From Enterococcus hermanniensis (GTDB taxonomy: Bacteria > Bacillota > Bacilli > Lactobacillales > Enterococcaceae), in contig NZ_JXKQ01000014.1 in assembly GCF_001885945.1 (NCBI RefSeq), forward strand, positions 1 through 39,512: a stretch of 39,512 nucleotides of DNA, in the 5' to 3' direction. Numbering within the stretch: the first letter of the stretch is position 1; each line of letters opens with the position of its first letter. A model generated the notes under the pieces. The model saw only the letters and a list, made by a program, of their open reading frames with translations. It had not been told where the DNA came from and ran no database searches. This document shows, in pieces, positions 16,854-24,881 of this stretch. A program made the translations under genes and the position numbers.

Positions 16854-17679
16854 AAAACAATGGCGCGGAAATGATCGTCGTAATCAAAGAAAAAATGATC
16901 GACCGAAAGATCGGCGTAAAAAAGAAGAAGTCGAAATAGTTGAATCAGAAGAAAATAATTTTGTCTTCGGTCATCATGCAACGGTTGAAGCGTTACAAGC
17001 AAGTCGGGGAAATAAATTATTTTTACAAGAAGATGCACACGGTGACAAAATCGATCAACTAAAAAATTTAGCTAAAGAACAAGCTGTTCCTGTAAAATGG
17101 GTGCCAAAACAAAAATTAGATACACTAAGCGATGGTGGTGTTCACCAAGGAATCGTTTTGGGTATTACACCATATGAATATTTAACATTGGATGATTTAT
17201 TAACAAAGACTGCTGAAGTTGAAGCCCCATTTTTATTAATTTTAGATAGTCTAGAAGATCCACATAACTTTGGTTCGATTTTACGAACAGCAGATGCTAG
17301 TGGTGTTTCAGGTGTAATTATTCCAAAACATCGCTCGGTAGGTATCACACCGGTAGTAACGAAAGCATCAACTGGTGCTGTAGAATATGTACCGATTGCT
17401 CGGGTTACGAACTTAGCTCAAAGTATTAAACAATTAAAAGAAGCTGGCTATTGGGTATTTGGAACGGATATGGAAGGAACTGATTACCGTCAATGGAAAG
17501 TTTCTGGACCGATCGCTTTAATCATTGGAAATGAAGGCAAAGGTATGAGTGCGGGTCTTAAAAAGGACGTCGATGAAATGTTGACGGTTCCGATGACTGG
17601 ACATGTTCAAAGTTTAAATGCTGGAGTAGCCGCTGGTTTATTAATGTATGAGGTTTTTCGGAAGCGAAGTGAGTTGTAA
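16843..17679 (+). CDS. rlmB: 23S rRNA (guanosine-2'-O-)-methyltransferase RlmB, TrmH family
   Basis: A SPOUT methyltransferase of 278 residues. A basic, low-complexity N-terminal tail (residues 1-30, rich in R, K, D and N) precedes the substrate-binding domain (FVFGHHATVEAL) and the knotted catalytic domain with NFGSILRTADASGV, IIGNEGKGM and VQSLNAGVAAGLLMYE. The target guanosine of 23S rRNA is known for the E. coli relative; the exact position here is inferred. It overlaps mrnC by 11 bases and its stop shares a base with the next ATG. Confidence 0.93.
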   Translation: MRDKKQWRGNDRRNQRKNDRPKDRRKKEEVEIVESEENNFVFGHHATVEALQASRGNKLFLQEDAHGDKIDQLKNLAKEQAVPVKWVPKQKLDTLSDGGVHQGIVLGITPYEYLTLDDLLTKTAEVEAPFLLILDSLEDPHNFGSILRTADASGVSGVIIPKHRSVGITPVVTKASTGAVEYVPIARVTNLAQSIKQLKEAGYWVFGTDMEGTDYRQWKVSGPIALIIGNEGKGMSAGLKKDVDEMLTVPMTGHVQSLNAGVAAGLLMYEVFRKRSEL

Positions 17680-18206
17680 TGAAAAAACAGCTGTTGATCG
17701 TTGATGGATACAATATGATCGGGGCTTGGCCAGAACTCACTTTACTAAAAAATCAAGACCGATTAGAAGAAGCACGAGAAGCTTTATTGTTTCGTCTATC
17801 GAATTATGCTAAATATCAAGGATTGGAAACAATCATTGTTTTTGATGCTCAGTTTGTTCCTGGTATTACTCAAAGTTATAAAAAATATCAGTTGACGGTT
17901 GTTTTTACTAAAGAAGACGAAACGGCTGACAGTTATATTGAGCGGATCGCTCGTGAGTTGACCGATCGTTTGACCCAAGTAACGGTAGCTACCAGTGATC
18001 TTGCTGAACAATGGACGATTTTTTCTCAAGGAGCGTTACGCACTTCTGCTCGTGAATTATACAAATCTGTTCAACAAACAGAGGCAGTAATTACAGGGGA
18101 TACAGAAGATACGCGATTTGAAAATTTTCGTCGAAATTCTCCATGGGATAATGAGCAATTGCAAAAATTGTCCCAAAAAATGGACGAATTAAGCCGAAAA
18201 AAATAA
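17679..18206 (+). CDS. rae1: NYN-domain ribosome-associated endoribonuclease (YacP/Rae1)
   Basis: A PIN-like NYN nuclease of 175 residues. Key acidic residues lie in LLIVDGYNMIGAWP (residues 5-18), in IIVFDAQF, and in VATSDLAEQ. The Bacillus relative cleaves mRNA in the ribosomal A site. The ATG shares its A with the rlmB stop (TAATG), so translation is coupled. The C-terminus ends in a basic tail (DELSRKK). It closes the run that starts at cysE; the next gene, sigH, lies 68 bases on. Confidence 0.92.
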   Translation: MKKQLLIVDGYNMIGAWPELTLLKNQDRLEEAREALLFRLSNYAKYQGLETIIVFDAQFVPGITQSYKKYQLTVVFTKEDETADSYIERIARELTDRLTQVTVATSDLAEQWTIFSQGALRTSARELYKSVQQTEAVITGDTEDTRFENFRRNSPWDNEQLQKLSQKMDELSRKK

Positions 18207-18218
18207 GTCGTTTTTTGT

Positions 18219-18268
18219 CGCTCCTCTCAATGCTATTAGCGTGTATGCTGTAGTTGTTGAGGGGAGTG
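18219..18268 (+). promoter_or_regulatory. Hairpin that hides the sigH ribosome binding site
   Basis: CGCTCCTCTCAA (18219-18230) pairs over 12 positions, two of them G-U, with TTGAGGGGAGTG (18257-18268), leaving a 26-base loop. The right arm contains the GGGGAG ribosome binding site for the ATG at 18275. Folding should hinder sigH translation; four T's after the stem also allow weak termination. Regulation is inferred. Confidence 0.6.
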
Positions 18269-18274
18269 TTTTGA

Positions 18275-18829
18275 ATGGAAAAACCAGAAAGCTCAAAAAA
18301 ATTTGATGATGAGTTTGAAGCGATGTTCAGTAAGTATTTGCCGGTAGTTTATAAGATGCAATCTCGTTATTTGATTCGTGATTATGATTTTGATGATTGG
18401 CTGCAAGAAGGACGAATTGCCCTGAATGATGCAATGCAAAGCTATCAAAAAGGCCGAGGTACAACATTTGGTTTGTATTATAAAATGATTTTCGAAAATC
18501 GTATCCGTTCCTTACTACGCCGCCAACAAGCTCAAAAGAGATTAGCTCAGCAGCACGCCGTATCCATTGAAAAAGTAGGACAGGATAGTTTTAGCGAACA
18601 GTTTCAATATCAGGAGCAAATAGAAGAAAATCTATATATTTGTGAATTATTATCTAACGATACACTGGCATTATCTACTTTGGAAACGTTGGCATTACAT
18701 TATTATTTGCGAGGTGAAGAACCCAAAGATATTGCTCTTCGCTTAGCGGAATCTGAAAAAGTAGTCCGTAATGCGATCAATCGTACGAAAAACAAGTTGA
18801 AACGAATACTTTATCAATCGAATAACTAA
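18275..18829 (+). CDS. sigH: RNA polymerase sigma factor, SigH/ComX-like
   Basis: A sigma-70 family factor of 184 residues: region 2 spans about residues 10-85 (YLPVVYKMQSRYLIRDYDFDDWLQEGRIAL, with the core-binding DDWLQEGR motif) and region 4 about 130-180, with a helix-turn-helix (EEPKDIALRLAESEKVVRNAINRTK). Regions 1.1 and 3 are missing. The place after rae1 matches sigH in Bacillus and its enterococcal counterpart, so it may direct competence-like or stationary-phase genes; its regulon cannot be seen here. The ribosome binding site lies in a hairpin (18219-18268). No rpmG or secE follows, unlike Bacillus. Confidence 0.88.
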   Translation: MEKPESSKKFDDEFEAMFSKYLPVVYKMQSRYLIRDYDFDDWLQEGRIALNDAMQSYQKGRGTTFGLYYKMIFENRIRSLLRRQQAQKRLAQQHAVSIEKVGQDSFSEQFQYQEQIEENLYICELLSNDTLALSTLETLALHYYLRGEEPKDIALRLAESEKVVRNAINRTKNKLKRILYQSNN

Positions 18830-18892
18830 ATGAAAGCGGATTCTTGTTAGGCGTTTGTTCGATATTTGCATTTTTTTTTATCTTATGATACA

Positions 18893-18921
18893 TTGAAAAT
18901 ATTTTGTGTTTGTGCTATAAT
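18893..18921 (+). promoter_or_regulatory. Strong promoter of veg
   Basis: TTGAAA (18893-18898), a 17-base spacer, and TATAAT (18916-18921) preceded by TGC, giving an extended -10. The veg ATG follows 20 bases after the -10 box. Confidence 0.9.
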
Positions 18922-18940
18922 ATATGTTGAGGTGAACTGT

Positions 18941-19186
18941 ATGCCAACAACTTTAGCGACTATCAAGAAAAACTTGGAAGATCGTATTGGTACTCCGATC
19001 ATGCTTGTAGCTCAAACGGGACGCAAGCGCCAAACACAACGTAAAGGGATCTTGACCGAGACATACCCTTCTGTATTTGTAGTTGATTTGGACCAAGAAG
19101 AGAATTCTTTCGAACGTGTTTCATACAGCTATTCTGATGTATTAACGCGTACAGTAGAGATCGAATTTTTATCAGAAGTAATTTAA
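18941..19186 (+). CDS. veg: Veg family protein
   Basis: An 81-residue protein starting MPTTLATIKKNLEDRIG and carrying the family's QTGRKRQTQRKGILTETYPSVFVV core. In Bacillus, Veg stimulates biofilm formation genes; the molecular action is not fully known. GAGGTG at 18930-18935 supports ATG 18941; the open frame from 18866 includes the promoter and is not translated. The gene has its own strong promoter and terminator, as expected for a highly expressed small protein. Confidence 0.93.
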   Translation: MPTTLATIKKNLEDRIGTPIMLVAQTGRKRQTQRKGILTETYPSVFVVDLDQEENSFERVSYSYSDVLTRTVEIEFLSEVI

Positions 19187-19216
19187 AAACCATGGAGCAA
19201 CTGCTCCATGGTTTTT
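19185..19216. terminator. Bidirectional terminator between veg and mscL
   Basis: Perfect 15-base arms AAAAACCATGGAGCA and TGCTCCATGGTTTTT around an AC loop, with A's on one side and T's on the other. It overlaps the end of veg and touches the mscL stop (minus strand), so it can end both transcripts. Confidence 0.95.
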
Positions 19217-19658
19217 ATTTTTCTTCATTTGGGAATGTGTCTTTAGTGGCTTTGTTTTGTTCAACTAATAAATCACGAATATCTGCTAAATAATCTTCAG
19301 CTGTTGCCACAGGAACTTCTGGTTCTTCTTCAGTTTTACTTGTTGCATCTTTCGCTTTGTTCGCGGCTTTAACAATCAAGAATAGAACAAAACCGGTAAT
19401 GACGAATGTAATTAATGCACTGATGACATCACCAAAAGCAAAAGTTACTCCTTTAACCGGAGTCCAATCTAAGACTGACATTGCTTCGTTTAAATCTTTT
19501 CCTTTTGTAAATAAAGAAACGATCAATCCGATAAGTGGTGTGATCAAACCGTTAACAATATTTGTAACAATAGCAGTAAACGCAGTACCAATAACTACAC
19601 CAACGGCAAGATCAATGACGTTACCACGCATTAAGAACTCTTTGAACTCTTTTATCAT
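19215..19658 (-). CDS. mscL: Large-conductance mechanosensitive channel MscL
   Basis: A homopentameric channel that opens on membrane tension to release solutes in osmotic downshock. The 147-residue protein starts MIKEFKEFLMRGNVIDLAVGVVIGTAF, the conserved N-terminal amphipathic helix and TM1; TM2 is at about 75-98 (VISALITFVITGFVLFLIVKAANK). The cytoplasmic C-terminal helix is acidic (EEEPEVPVATAEDYL). The periplasmic loop (TKGKDLNEAMSVLDWTPVKG) is short, as usual in Firmicutes. AGGGGT upstream supports the ATG at 19658. Confidence 0.96.
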   Translation of the reverse strand: MIKEFKEFLMRGNVIDLAVGVVIGTAFTAIVTNIVNGLITPLIGLIVSLFTKGKDLNEAMSVLDWTPVKGVTFAFGDVISALITFVITGFVLFLIVKAANKAKDATSKTEEEPEVPVATAEDYLADIRDLLVEQNKATKDTFPNEEK

Positions 19659-19770
19659 CTTATTACCCCTTTCTTTTCCTTCTTATTTTTCAGTATAACC
19701 AAAGAAGAATAAATTTTAAAATAAAACAGCCTAGAGCGTAGTTCTGAATCCCGTTCTCACTACTTACCTG

Positions 19771-19779
19771 TGATATAAT
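19771..19779 (+). promoter_or_regulatory. Extended -10 promoter of the yfmF cluster
   Basis: TGA-TATAAT lies about 80 bases before yfmF; the -35 region is weak. The untranslated leader of about 70 bases contains a T-rich tract and ends in AAGGAG before ATG 19858. Confidence 0.55.
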
Positions 19780-19857
19780 TAGCCATACTGGCATGAAAGA
19801 ATCTCTTTTTTTTTAAGGAGATAAGAAAAAATATAAATAAACATAAGGAGCTTTGCA

Positions 19858-21120
19858 ATGATCGAATTAAAAACAGGTGTGCGTTTGCATATTATTCCGA
19901 CAAAAAAATATAAAACGATCCAAATTTATGGACGATTTACAACACGTTTAACCAAGGAAATTATGACTAAACGGGCATTGTTAGCTAATTTATTGGAAAC
20001 AAATTCTTTCCGTTACCCCGACCAAAGTCAATTGAGTGGGAAATTAGCAGAACTGTATGGCGCGAGCTTTGGGTTCGATGTTGGCCGTAAGGGAAATTTA
20101 CATTGGTTGAATGTAGGACTGGGAATAGTAAATGGAAAGTATGTGGATGATGAAACACTATTGCCAACAGCACTAGATTTTTTTAAAGAAGTGGTATTCA
20201 ATCCCAATATTAAAGAAAATCACTTTGACGAGCAGACTTTCCAGTTAGAAAAAGAAAATTTAAAAAGTTATATTGAGTCGTTGAACGAAGATAAGCAAAC
20301 CTTAGCTTCATTGAAAATCAAAGAGACTTATTTTACCGATGAAGCACAACAGCTCCCAAGTTTTGGAACAGTAGCAGATCTTGAACAACTGACGAGTCAA
20401 AGTCTAGCAACGTATTATCGTGAAATGTTGGCACAAGACCAAATCGATTTATTTGTGATTGGTGATGTAGAAGAAAGTGTAATCGTTGAGTTGTTTAAAC
20501 AATTACCATTTACTGATCGTGACGCTAGTTTTCCATCCATTTATTACCATCAAACAAGTGACAATGTAATTCGTGAACAACAGATGCAAGAAAGTGTGAC
20601 CCAAGGGAAATTGAATCTAGCGTATGCCACGAATATTTATTATGAAGATGTTGAACGCTTTGCTTTGCTAGTTTTTAACGGATTATTTGGGGGATTTCCA
20701 CATTCGAAACTCTTTATGAATGTAAGAGAAAAGGCTAGCTTAGCTTATTACGCTTCAAGTTCTTTTGATACTTTTCGTGGGTACATGCAAGTTCAAACCG
20801 GGATCAATAGTGGCGATCGTGAAAAAGTTCTGCGTTTAGTCCGTGAACAACTACAAGAATTACAAGCCGGAGATTTTACGGATTTAGCGTTCCAACAAAC
20901 AAAAGCCATGTTGAAAAACCATTATTTGTTAGGTTTAGATAGCATGCAAAATATGATCGAGACTACGTATCTGGGGCAATGGCTGCCACAAAGTGAATTA
21001 ACTGATGATGAGTGGCTGGCGTGCTTAGCTGCAGTGACGCCGAAAGAGGTTCAAAAAGTCGCACAAAATATTCAATTACAAGCAATCTTCTTTTTAGACG
21101 GAGGCCAACAAAATGGATAA
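19858..21120 (+). CDS. yfmF: M16 family protein YfmF, probably non-catalytic; EF-P modification-associated
   Basis: A 420-residue insulinase-fold (M16) protein. The zinc-binding HxxEH motif is absent: the equivalent helix reads MTKRALLANLLETNSFRYPD, so it is likely the inactive partner of the next gene product, as M16 proteins often work in active/inactive pairs. In Bacillus, genes of this pair and ymfI are linked to the 5-aminopentanol modification of elongation factor P. AAGGAG precedes ATG 19858. Its end overlaps yfmH by eight bases, which suggests coupled, equal production. Confidence 0.9.
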   Translation: MIELKTGVRLHIIPTKKYKTIQIYGRFTTRLTKEIMTKRALLANLLETNSFRYPDQSQLSGKLAELYGASFGFDVGRKGNLHWLNVGLGIVNGKYVDDETLLPTALDFFKEVVFNPNIKENHFDEQTFQLEKENLKSYIESLNEDKQTLASLKIKETYFTDEAQQLPSFGTVADLEQLTSQSLATYYREMLAQDQIDLFVIGDVEESVIVELFKQLPFTDRDASFPSIYYHQTSDNVIREQQMQESVTQGKLNLAYATNIYYEDVERFALLVFNGLFGGFPHSKLFMNVREKASLAYYASSSFDTFRGYMQVQTGINSGDREKVLRLVREQLQELQAGDFTDLAFQQTKAMLKNHYLLGLDSMQNMIETTYLGQWLPQSELTDDEWLACLAAVTPKEVQKVAQNIQLQAIFFLDGGQQNG

Positions 21121-22405
21121 GTTAGTCTATCAACAAATTAATGAAACGTTATATACCGAAGTCCTACCAAATGGATTGACCGTCTATTTATTACCTAAAG
21201 ACGGCTATCATAAAACATATGGCTTGTTTAGTACAAATTATGGTTCAATCGATAATGAATTCATCCCGCGGGGTGGGAACGAATTTATCAAAGTACCAGA
21301 TGGAATTGCCCACTTTTTAGAACACAAGATGTTTGAGAAAGAAGACGGCGATGTTTTTCAAAAATTTGGCGAACAAGGTGCTTCAGCCAATGCATTTACT
21401 AGTTTTACTAGAACTAGTTATTTATTTTCAACAACGGATCAACTAGAGTTGAATCTAGCGACATTATTGGATTTTGTTCAAACGCCTTATTTTACACAAG
21501 AGTCTGTTCAAAAAGAACAAGGGATTATCGGACAAGAAATTCAAATGTATCAAGATGATCCTAGTTGGCAACAATTTTTTGCGATTTTGAAAAATATGTA
21601 TCCGAACCATCCATTGCACATCGATATTGCAGGAACTGTTGAATCCATCGCAGAAATTACGGCTGAAGATCTATATACCTGTTACAACACATTTTATCAT
21701 CCAAGCAATATGACATTCTTTGTAGTGGGAAATCTCCAACCGGAAGAATTGATGACTTTTATTCGTAAAAATCAAGCAGCGAAGAATTTTGAACAACCAG
21801 CGCCTATTAAGCGCCGCTTTCCACAAGAGCGTGCGGAGGATATCATCAAACAAAGTGAGTCTAAAATGCCGATTATGATTCCGAAAGCTATCGTAGGTAT
21901 CAAAGGGGTGTCTGAACTACCAGAAGCGGACAAAGAACGCTTGGTGTTCAAACTTTCAACCGATCTATTATTCCAAATGCTGTTAGGCTCAACTTCACAA
22001 AATTATCTGCGTTTGTATAATGAAGGATTGTTGGATGATAGTTTTGGCTATGACTTTTCGTTAGATCGCGGATTTTACTTTGCTGATTTTGGCGGAGATA
22101 CCGAAGAACCTGAAAAATTGGCTGATCGCTTAGTTGAAATTTTACTTAATTTCGAGACAGATCCAGAGATCAATGAACAAAATTTGGTCTTGTTAAAGAA
22201 AAAAATGTTAGGAAAGTATTTCCAATCCTTGAATTCATTAGAATATGTTGCCAATCAATTTACGCAGTCGCTATTTGGGGAATGGACGTTATTCGATATG
22301 CCAGAAGTAATTCAAGAAATCCAATTAACCGATATTTTAGTTGCTGGTAGACAGTTGATTAAAGAAGAGGCTTTCACACGTTTTTATATGGAGAAGGAGG
22401 CATAA
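21113..22405 (+). CDS. yfmH: M16 family zinc peptidase YfmH; EF-P modification-associated
   Basis: A 430-residue M16 metallopeptidase-fold protein with a complete zinc motif H67-F-L-E70-H71 (AHFLEHKMFEKEDGDVFQKF), the substrate-site sequence NAFTSFTRTSY, and the distal glutamate in KEQGIIGQEIQMY. It probably pairs with the motif-less YfmF encoded just before. A role in EF-P modification is established only for the Bacillus cluster; the chemistry is not. It overlaps yfmF by eight bases and is followed after five bases by ymfI. Confidence 0.92.
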   Translation: MDKLVYQQINETLYTEVLPNGLTVYLLPKDGYHKTYGLFSTNYGSIDNEFIPRGGNEFIKVPDGIAHFLEHKMFEKEDGDVFQKFGEQGASANAFTSFTRTSYLFSTTDQLELNLATLLDFVQTPYFTQESVQKEQGIIGQEIQMYQDDPSWQQFFAILKNMYPNHPLHIDIAGTVESIAEITAEDLYTCYNTFYHPSNMTFFVVGNLQPEELMTFIRKNQAAKNFEQPAPIKRRFPQERAEDIIKQSESKMPIMIPKAIVGIKGVSELPEADKERLVFKLSTDLLFQMLLGSTSQNYLRLYNEGLLDDSFGYDFSLDRGFYFADFGGDTEEPEKLADRLVEILLNFETDPEINEQNLVLLKKKMLGKYFQSLNSLEYVANQFTQSLFGEWTLFDMPEVIQEIQLTDILVAGRQLIKEEAFTRFYMEKEA

Positions 22406-22410
22406 TTGCT

Positions 22411-23136
22411 ATGCCCTATGCTTTAGTGATGGGAGCCAGTGGTGATATTGGGCAGGCAATCTGTGAAAAGTTAGCGGACCAAGGGTGGTCATTGTATTGC
22501 CACTATAATCAGCAAGAACAAAAAGTATTAAATTTCGTTTCAGACTTACAGGAACGTTATCCCCAGCAAGATTTTTTTATGGTATCCTTAGACATGTTGG
22601 AAGAAGCAACTGTTCCCGATTTTTTGGACCAATTGTTCCAAGTAGATGGAATTGTGTTTGCCTCTGGTTTTACATTTTATGAATTATTGCCAGAAACAAC
22701 ATCTAGACAAATGGATGCATTGTGGCAAGTCCATCTAAAAACCCCCTTACTTTTATTGCAAGGGTTGCAAGGAAAATTAGCACAAAGTAAAAATGGTCGA
22801 GTTGTCTTTATCGGTTCTGTTTATGGACATCGTGGAAGCAGTATGGAAACGATCTATAGTGCAGTCAAAGGTGGGCAGGAGGCTTTTGCCAAAGCTTATG
22901 CAAAAGAAGTGGCAACATTAGGGATTACAGTAAATGTTATCGCTCCGGGCGCTGTCCAAACAAAGATGAATGATACATGGTCTGATCAAGAAATAGCCGA
23001 ATTAGAGGCTGAGATACCAGTGGGACGCTTAGCCGAGCCTGCAGAAATTGCAGCAGCATGTTCGTATTTATTTTCCGCTGAAGCAAGCTACACGACTGGA
23101 ATTATCTTACCTGTAGCGGGTGGTTGGTTAGAATAA
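22411..23136 (+). CDS. ymfI: Short-chain dehydrogenase/reductase YmfI (EF-P 5-aminopentanone reductase)
   Basis: A 241-residue SDR enzyme with the NADP-binding GASGDIG (residues 8-14) and the catalytic S136, Y149 and K153 (YSAVKGG). In Bacillus the orthologue reduces the 5-aminopentanone group on the EF-P lysine to 5-aminopentanol, which the neighbouring yfmF/yfmH genes support. AAGGAGG at 22394-22400 selects ATG 22411. Without context it could be called a FabG-like ketoreductase; the cluster favours YmfI. Confidence 0.88.
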   Translation: MPYALVMGASGDIGQAICEKLADQGWSLYCHYNQQEQKVLNFVSDLQERYPQQDFFMVSLDMLEEATVPDFLDQLFQVDGIVFASGFTFYELLPETTSRQMDALWQVHLKTPLLLLQGLQGKLAQSKNGRVVFIGSVYGHRGSSMETIYSAVKGGQEAFAKAYAKEVATLGITVNVIAPGAVQTKMNDTWSDQEIAELEAEIPVGRLAEPAEIAAACSYLFSAEASYTTGIILPVAGGWLE

Positions 23137-23236
23137 TCACGTATTTTTACTTTGAAAATAGTTAAGGGATTGAATAAATAGATAGCTAGACGTAATAACA
23201 TTACGATCATTAAATGAAATAGGAGTAGAGAAGCAA

Positions 23237-24103
23237 GTGGCGAGTATTAATATTGGAGAAACGTTGCGTAAAGCTCGTATCGATAAAACAATCAGTTTAG
23301 ACGAATTGCAACAACGCACAAAAATTCAGAAGCGTTATCTGCTAGCAATTGAAGAAAATGACTTTCAAGAATTACCGAGCGATTATTATTTGCGGACGTT
23401 TATTCGCCAATACGCGGATGAGGTAAATCTTGATGGGAATCATTTGATCGATGTGTTAGATGGCAAAGATCAACCGAAGCAAACCTATCCTGAATTAGAA
23501 ACTGTCGGGGAACTACGCAAAAATAAACATGCAGAAGATCCTAAAAAAATTCAATTTAGAGCAACCTTACCAATGGTCGTCTTAGGGTTAGTTGCTTTAG
23601 CGATTATTTCAGTAGTGGGTTATATGACGTGGTTGGACCATCAGTCATCAGCGATGATTTCAGAAAATAGTTCTGTCCAAGTTGAACGTTCGGCGGTTTC
23701 ATCTTCATCGGTTGAAAAGGTATCGTCTACTCAACCTGCAGCCACGACTGAAACCTCTAAAGAACCCGAAAAACCTAAAATGTCGATTACAATGGAAAAT
23801 AACGCAACTAGTGCAGCTACGATGAAAATCGAGCATGCTGAGAAACCAGTGAAGTTGACATTTACTGGAAAAGAACGTGTTTGGGTAGGAGTTCAAGTCA
23901 ATAATGCACTGATTTATCAATATACTTTACAGGCAAATGAATCACAGACTACTGAATTACCGGCGGATACTGCTCAAGCAGTCATCACTTTAGGGATTGC
24001 AAAATATGGTGAGGTGAAGGTCAATGATCAAACATTAGATTTTCAACCTGCGGATTCTTTGACACAAAAAAATGTTACATTGAATATTGCTTACGCGTCT
24101 TAA
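23237..24103 (+). CDS. rodZ: RodZ-like cell-shape protein (YmfM type)
   Basis: A 288-residue bitopic protein: a cytoplasmic helix-turn-helix domain (residues 3-75, INIGETLRKARIDKTISLDELQ), a transmembrane helix at about 111-132 (LPMVVLGLVALAIISVVGYM), a low-complexity S/T/E/P linker (about 140-178), and an outer beta domain of the DUF4115 type (KPVKLTFTGKERVWVGVQV). RodZ joins the elongasome and couples MreB to wall synthesis. The start is GTG 23237, with AGGAG 11 bases ahead. It sits between ymfI and pgsA as in Bacillus. Confidence 0.88.
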   Translation: MASINIGETLRKARIDKTISLDELQQRTKIQKRYLLAIEENDFQELPSDYYLRTFIRQYADEVNLDGNHLIDVLDGKDQPKQTYPELETVGELRKNKHAEDPKKIQFRATLPMVVLGLVALAIISVVGYMTWLDHQSSAMISENSSVQVERSAVSSSSVEKVSSTQPAATTETSKEPEKPKMSITMENNATSAATMKIEHAEKPVKLTFTGKERVWVGVQVNNALIYQYTLQANESQTTELPADTAQAVITLGIAKYGEVKVNDQTLDFQPADSLTQKNVTLNIAYAS

Positions 24104-24141
24104 GATTTGAGACGAGGGAATAGAAATAGGGGGAACCATCA

Positions 24142-24723
24142 ATGAATTTACCAAACAAATTGACGGTCTTGCGAATCTTTATGATTCCATTGTTTATGAT
24201 CGTTGTCTTAGTGCCTTGGGATTGGGGAACGATCCAAGCAGGAAATACTAGTTTAGCCGTAACACAATTAGTTGGAGCGCTTATTTTTGCGATTGCTAGC
24301 TACACAGATCACTTAGATGGGAAAATTGCTCGTGCACGTGGTCTAGTCACTAATTTTGGGAAATTTGCGGATCCATTAGCAGATAAAATGTTGGTTATGA
24401 CAGCATTTATTATTTTAGTAGAACAAGGAAAAGCACCTTCTTGGGTTATTGCCATTATCGTTTGTCGTGAATTAGCCGTGACGGGCTTGCGTTTATTGAT
24501 TGTGGAACAAGGTGGCGGTGTGATGGCCGCTGCAATGCCTGGAAAAATCAAAACAGCTACCCAAATGGTTGGAATCATCTTGCTGTATTTGAATAATGTA
24601 CCATTCAATTATATTGGTATTCCAATGGATCAAATCATGTTGTATGTTTGTTTATTCTTTACTATTTATTCAGGGTATGATTACTTTGCTAAAAATACAT
24701 CGATCTTTAAAGGATCAATGTAA
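24142..24723 (+). CDS. pgsA: CDP-diacylglycerol--glycerol-3-phosphate 3-phosphatidyltransferase
   Basis: Makes phosphatidylglycerophosphate, the committed step to phosphatidylglycerol. A 193-residue multi-pass membrane enzyme with the CDP-alcohol phosphotransferase motif beginning D59-G60-x2-A63-R64 and continuing to FGKFADPLADK. MNLPNKLTVLRIF is the standard N-terminus. GGGGGAA precedes ATG 24142. Its product is the substrate of MprF encoded downstream. A clear terminator follows. Confidence 0.95.
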   Translation: MNLPNKLTVLRIFMIPLFMIVVLVPWDWGTIQAGNTSLAVTQLVGALIFAIASYTDHLDGKIARARGLVTNFGKFADPLADKMLVMTAFIILVEQGKAPSWVIAIIVCRELAVTGLRLLIVEQGGGVMAAAMPGKIKTATQMVGIILLYLNNVPFNYIGIPMDQIMLYVCLFFTIYSGYDYFAKNTSIFKGSM

Positions 24724-24732
24724 TAGTAGTTG

Positions 24733-24761
24733 GAACGATACGAAAAGTATCGTTCTTTTTT
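24733..24761 (+). terminator. Terminator after pgsA
   Basis: Perfect 9-base arms GAACGATAC (24733-24741) and GTATCGTTC (24747-24755), loop GAAAA, then a T run. It ends the yfmF-to-pgsA unit. Confidence 0.93.
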
Positions 24762-24835
24762 TGTTTTTAAGAAGATAAATTTTAATGATTACCTAAAGAT
24801 AAGCCAGTCAATTATTCCTTAAATCAATGGTTTTC

Positions 24836-24844
24836 TGTTATAGT
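24836..24844 (+). promoter_or_regulatory. Probable extended -10 promoter of cinA
   Basis: TGT-TATAGT lies 37 bases before the cinA ATG; no clear -35. It follows the pgsA terminator, so cinA needs its own promoter. Confidence 0.45.
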
Positions 24845-24881
24845 TGAAAAAATAGCGTATCTTTAGAAAGAAGAGAATTCA

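Noticed and set aside
18866-18940. N-terminal extension of veg
   Set aside because: The extension contains the -35 and -10 boxes and lacks a ribosome binding site; the family starts at MPTT.
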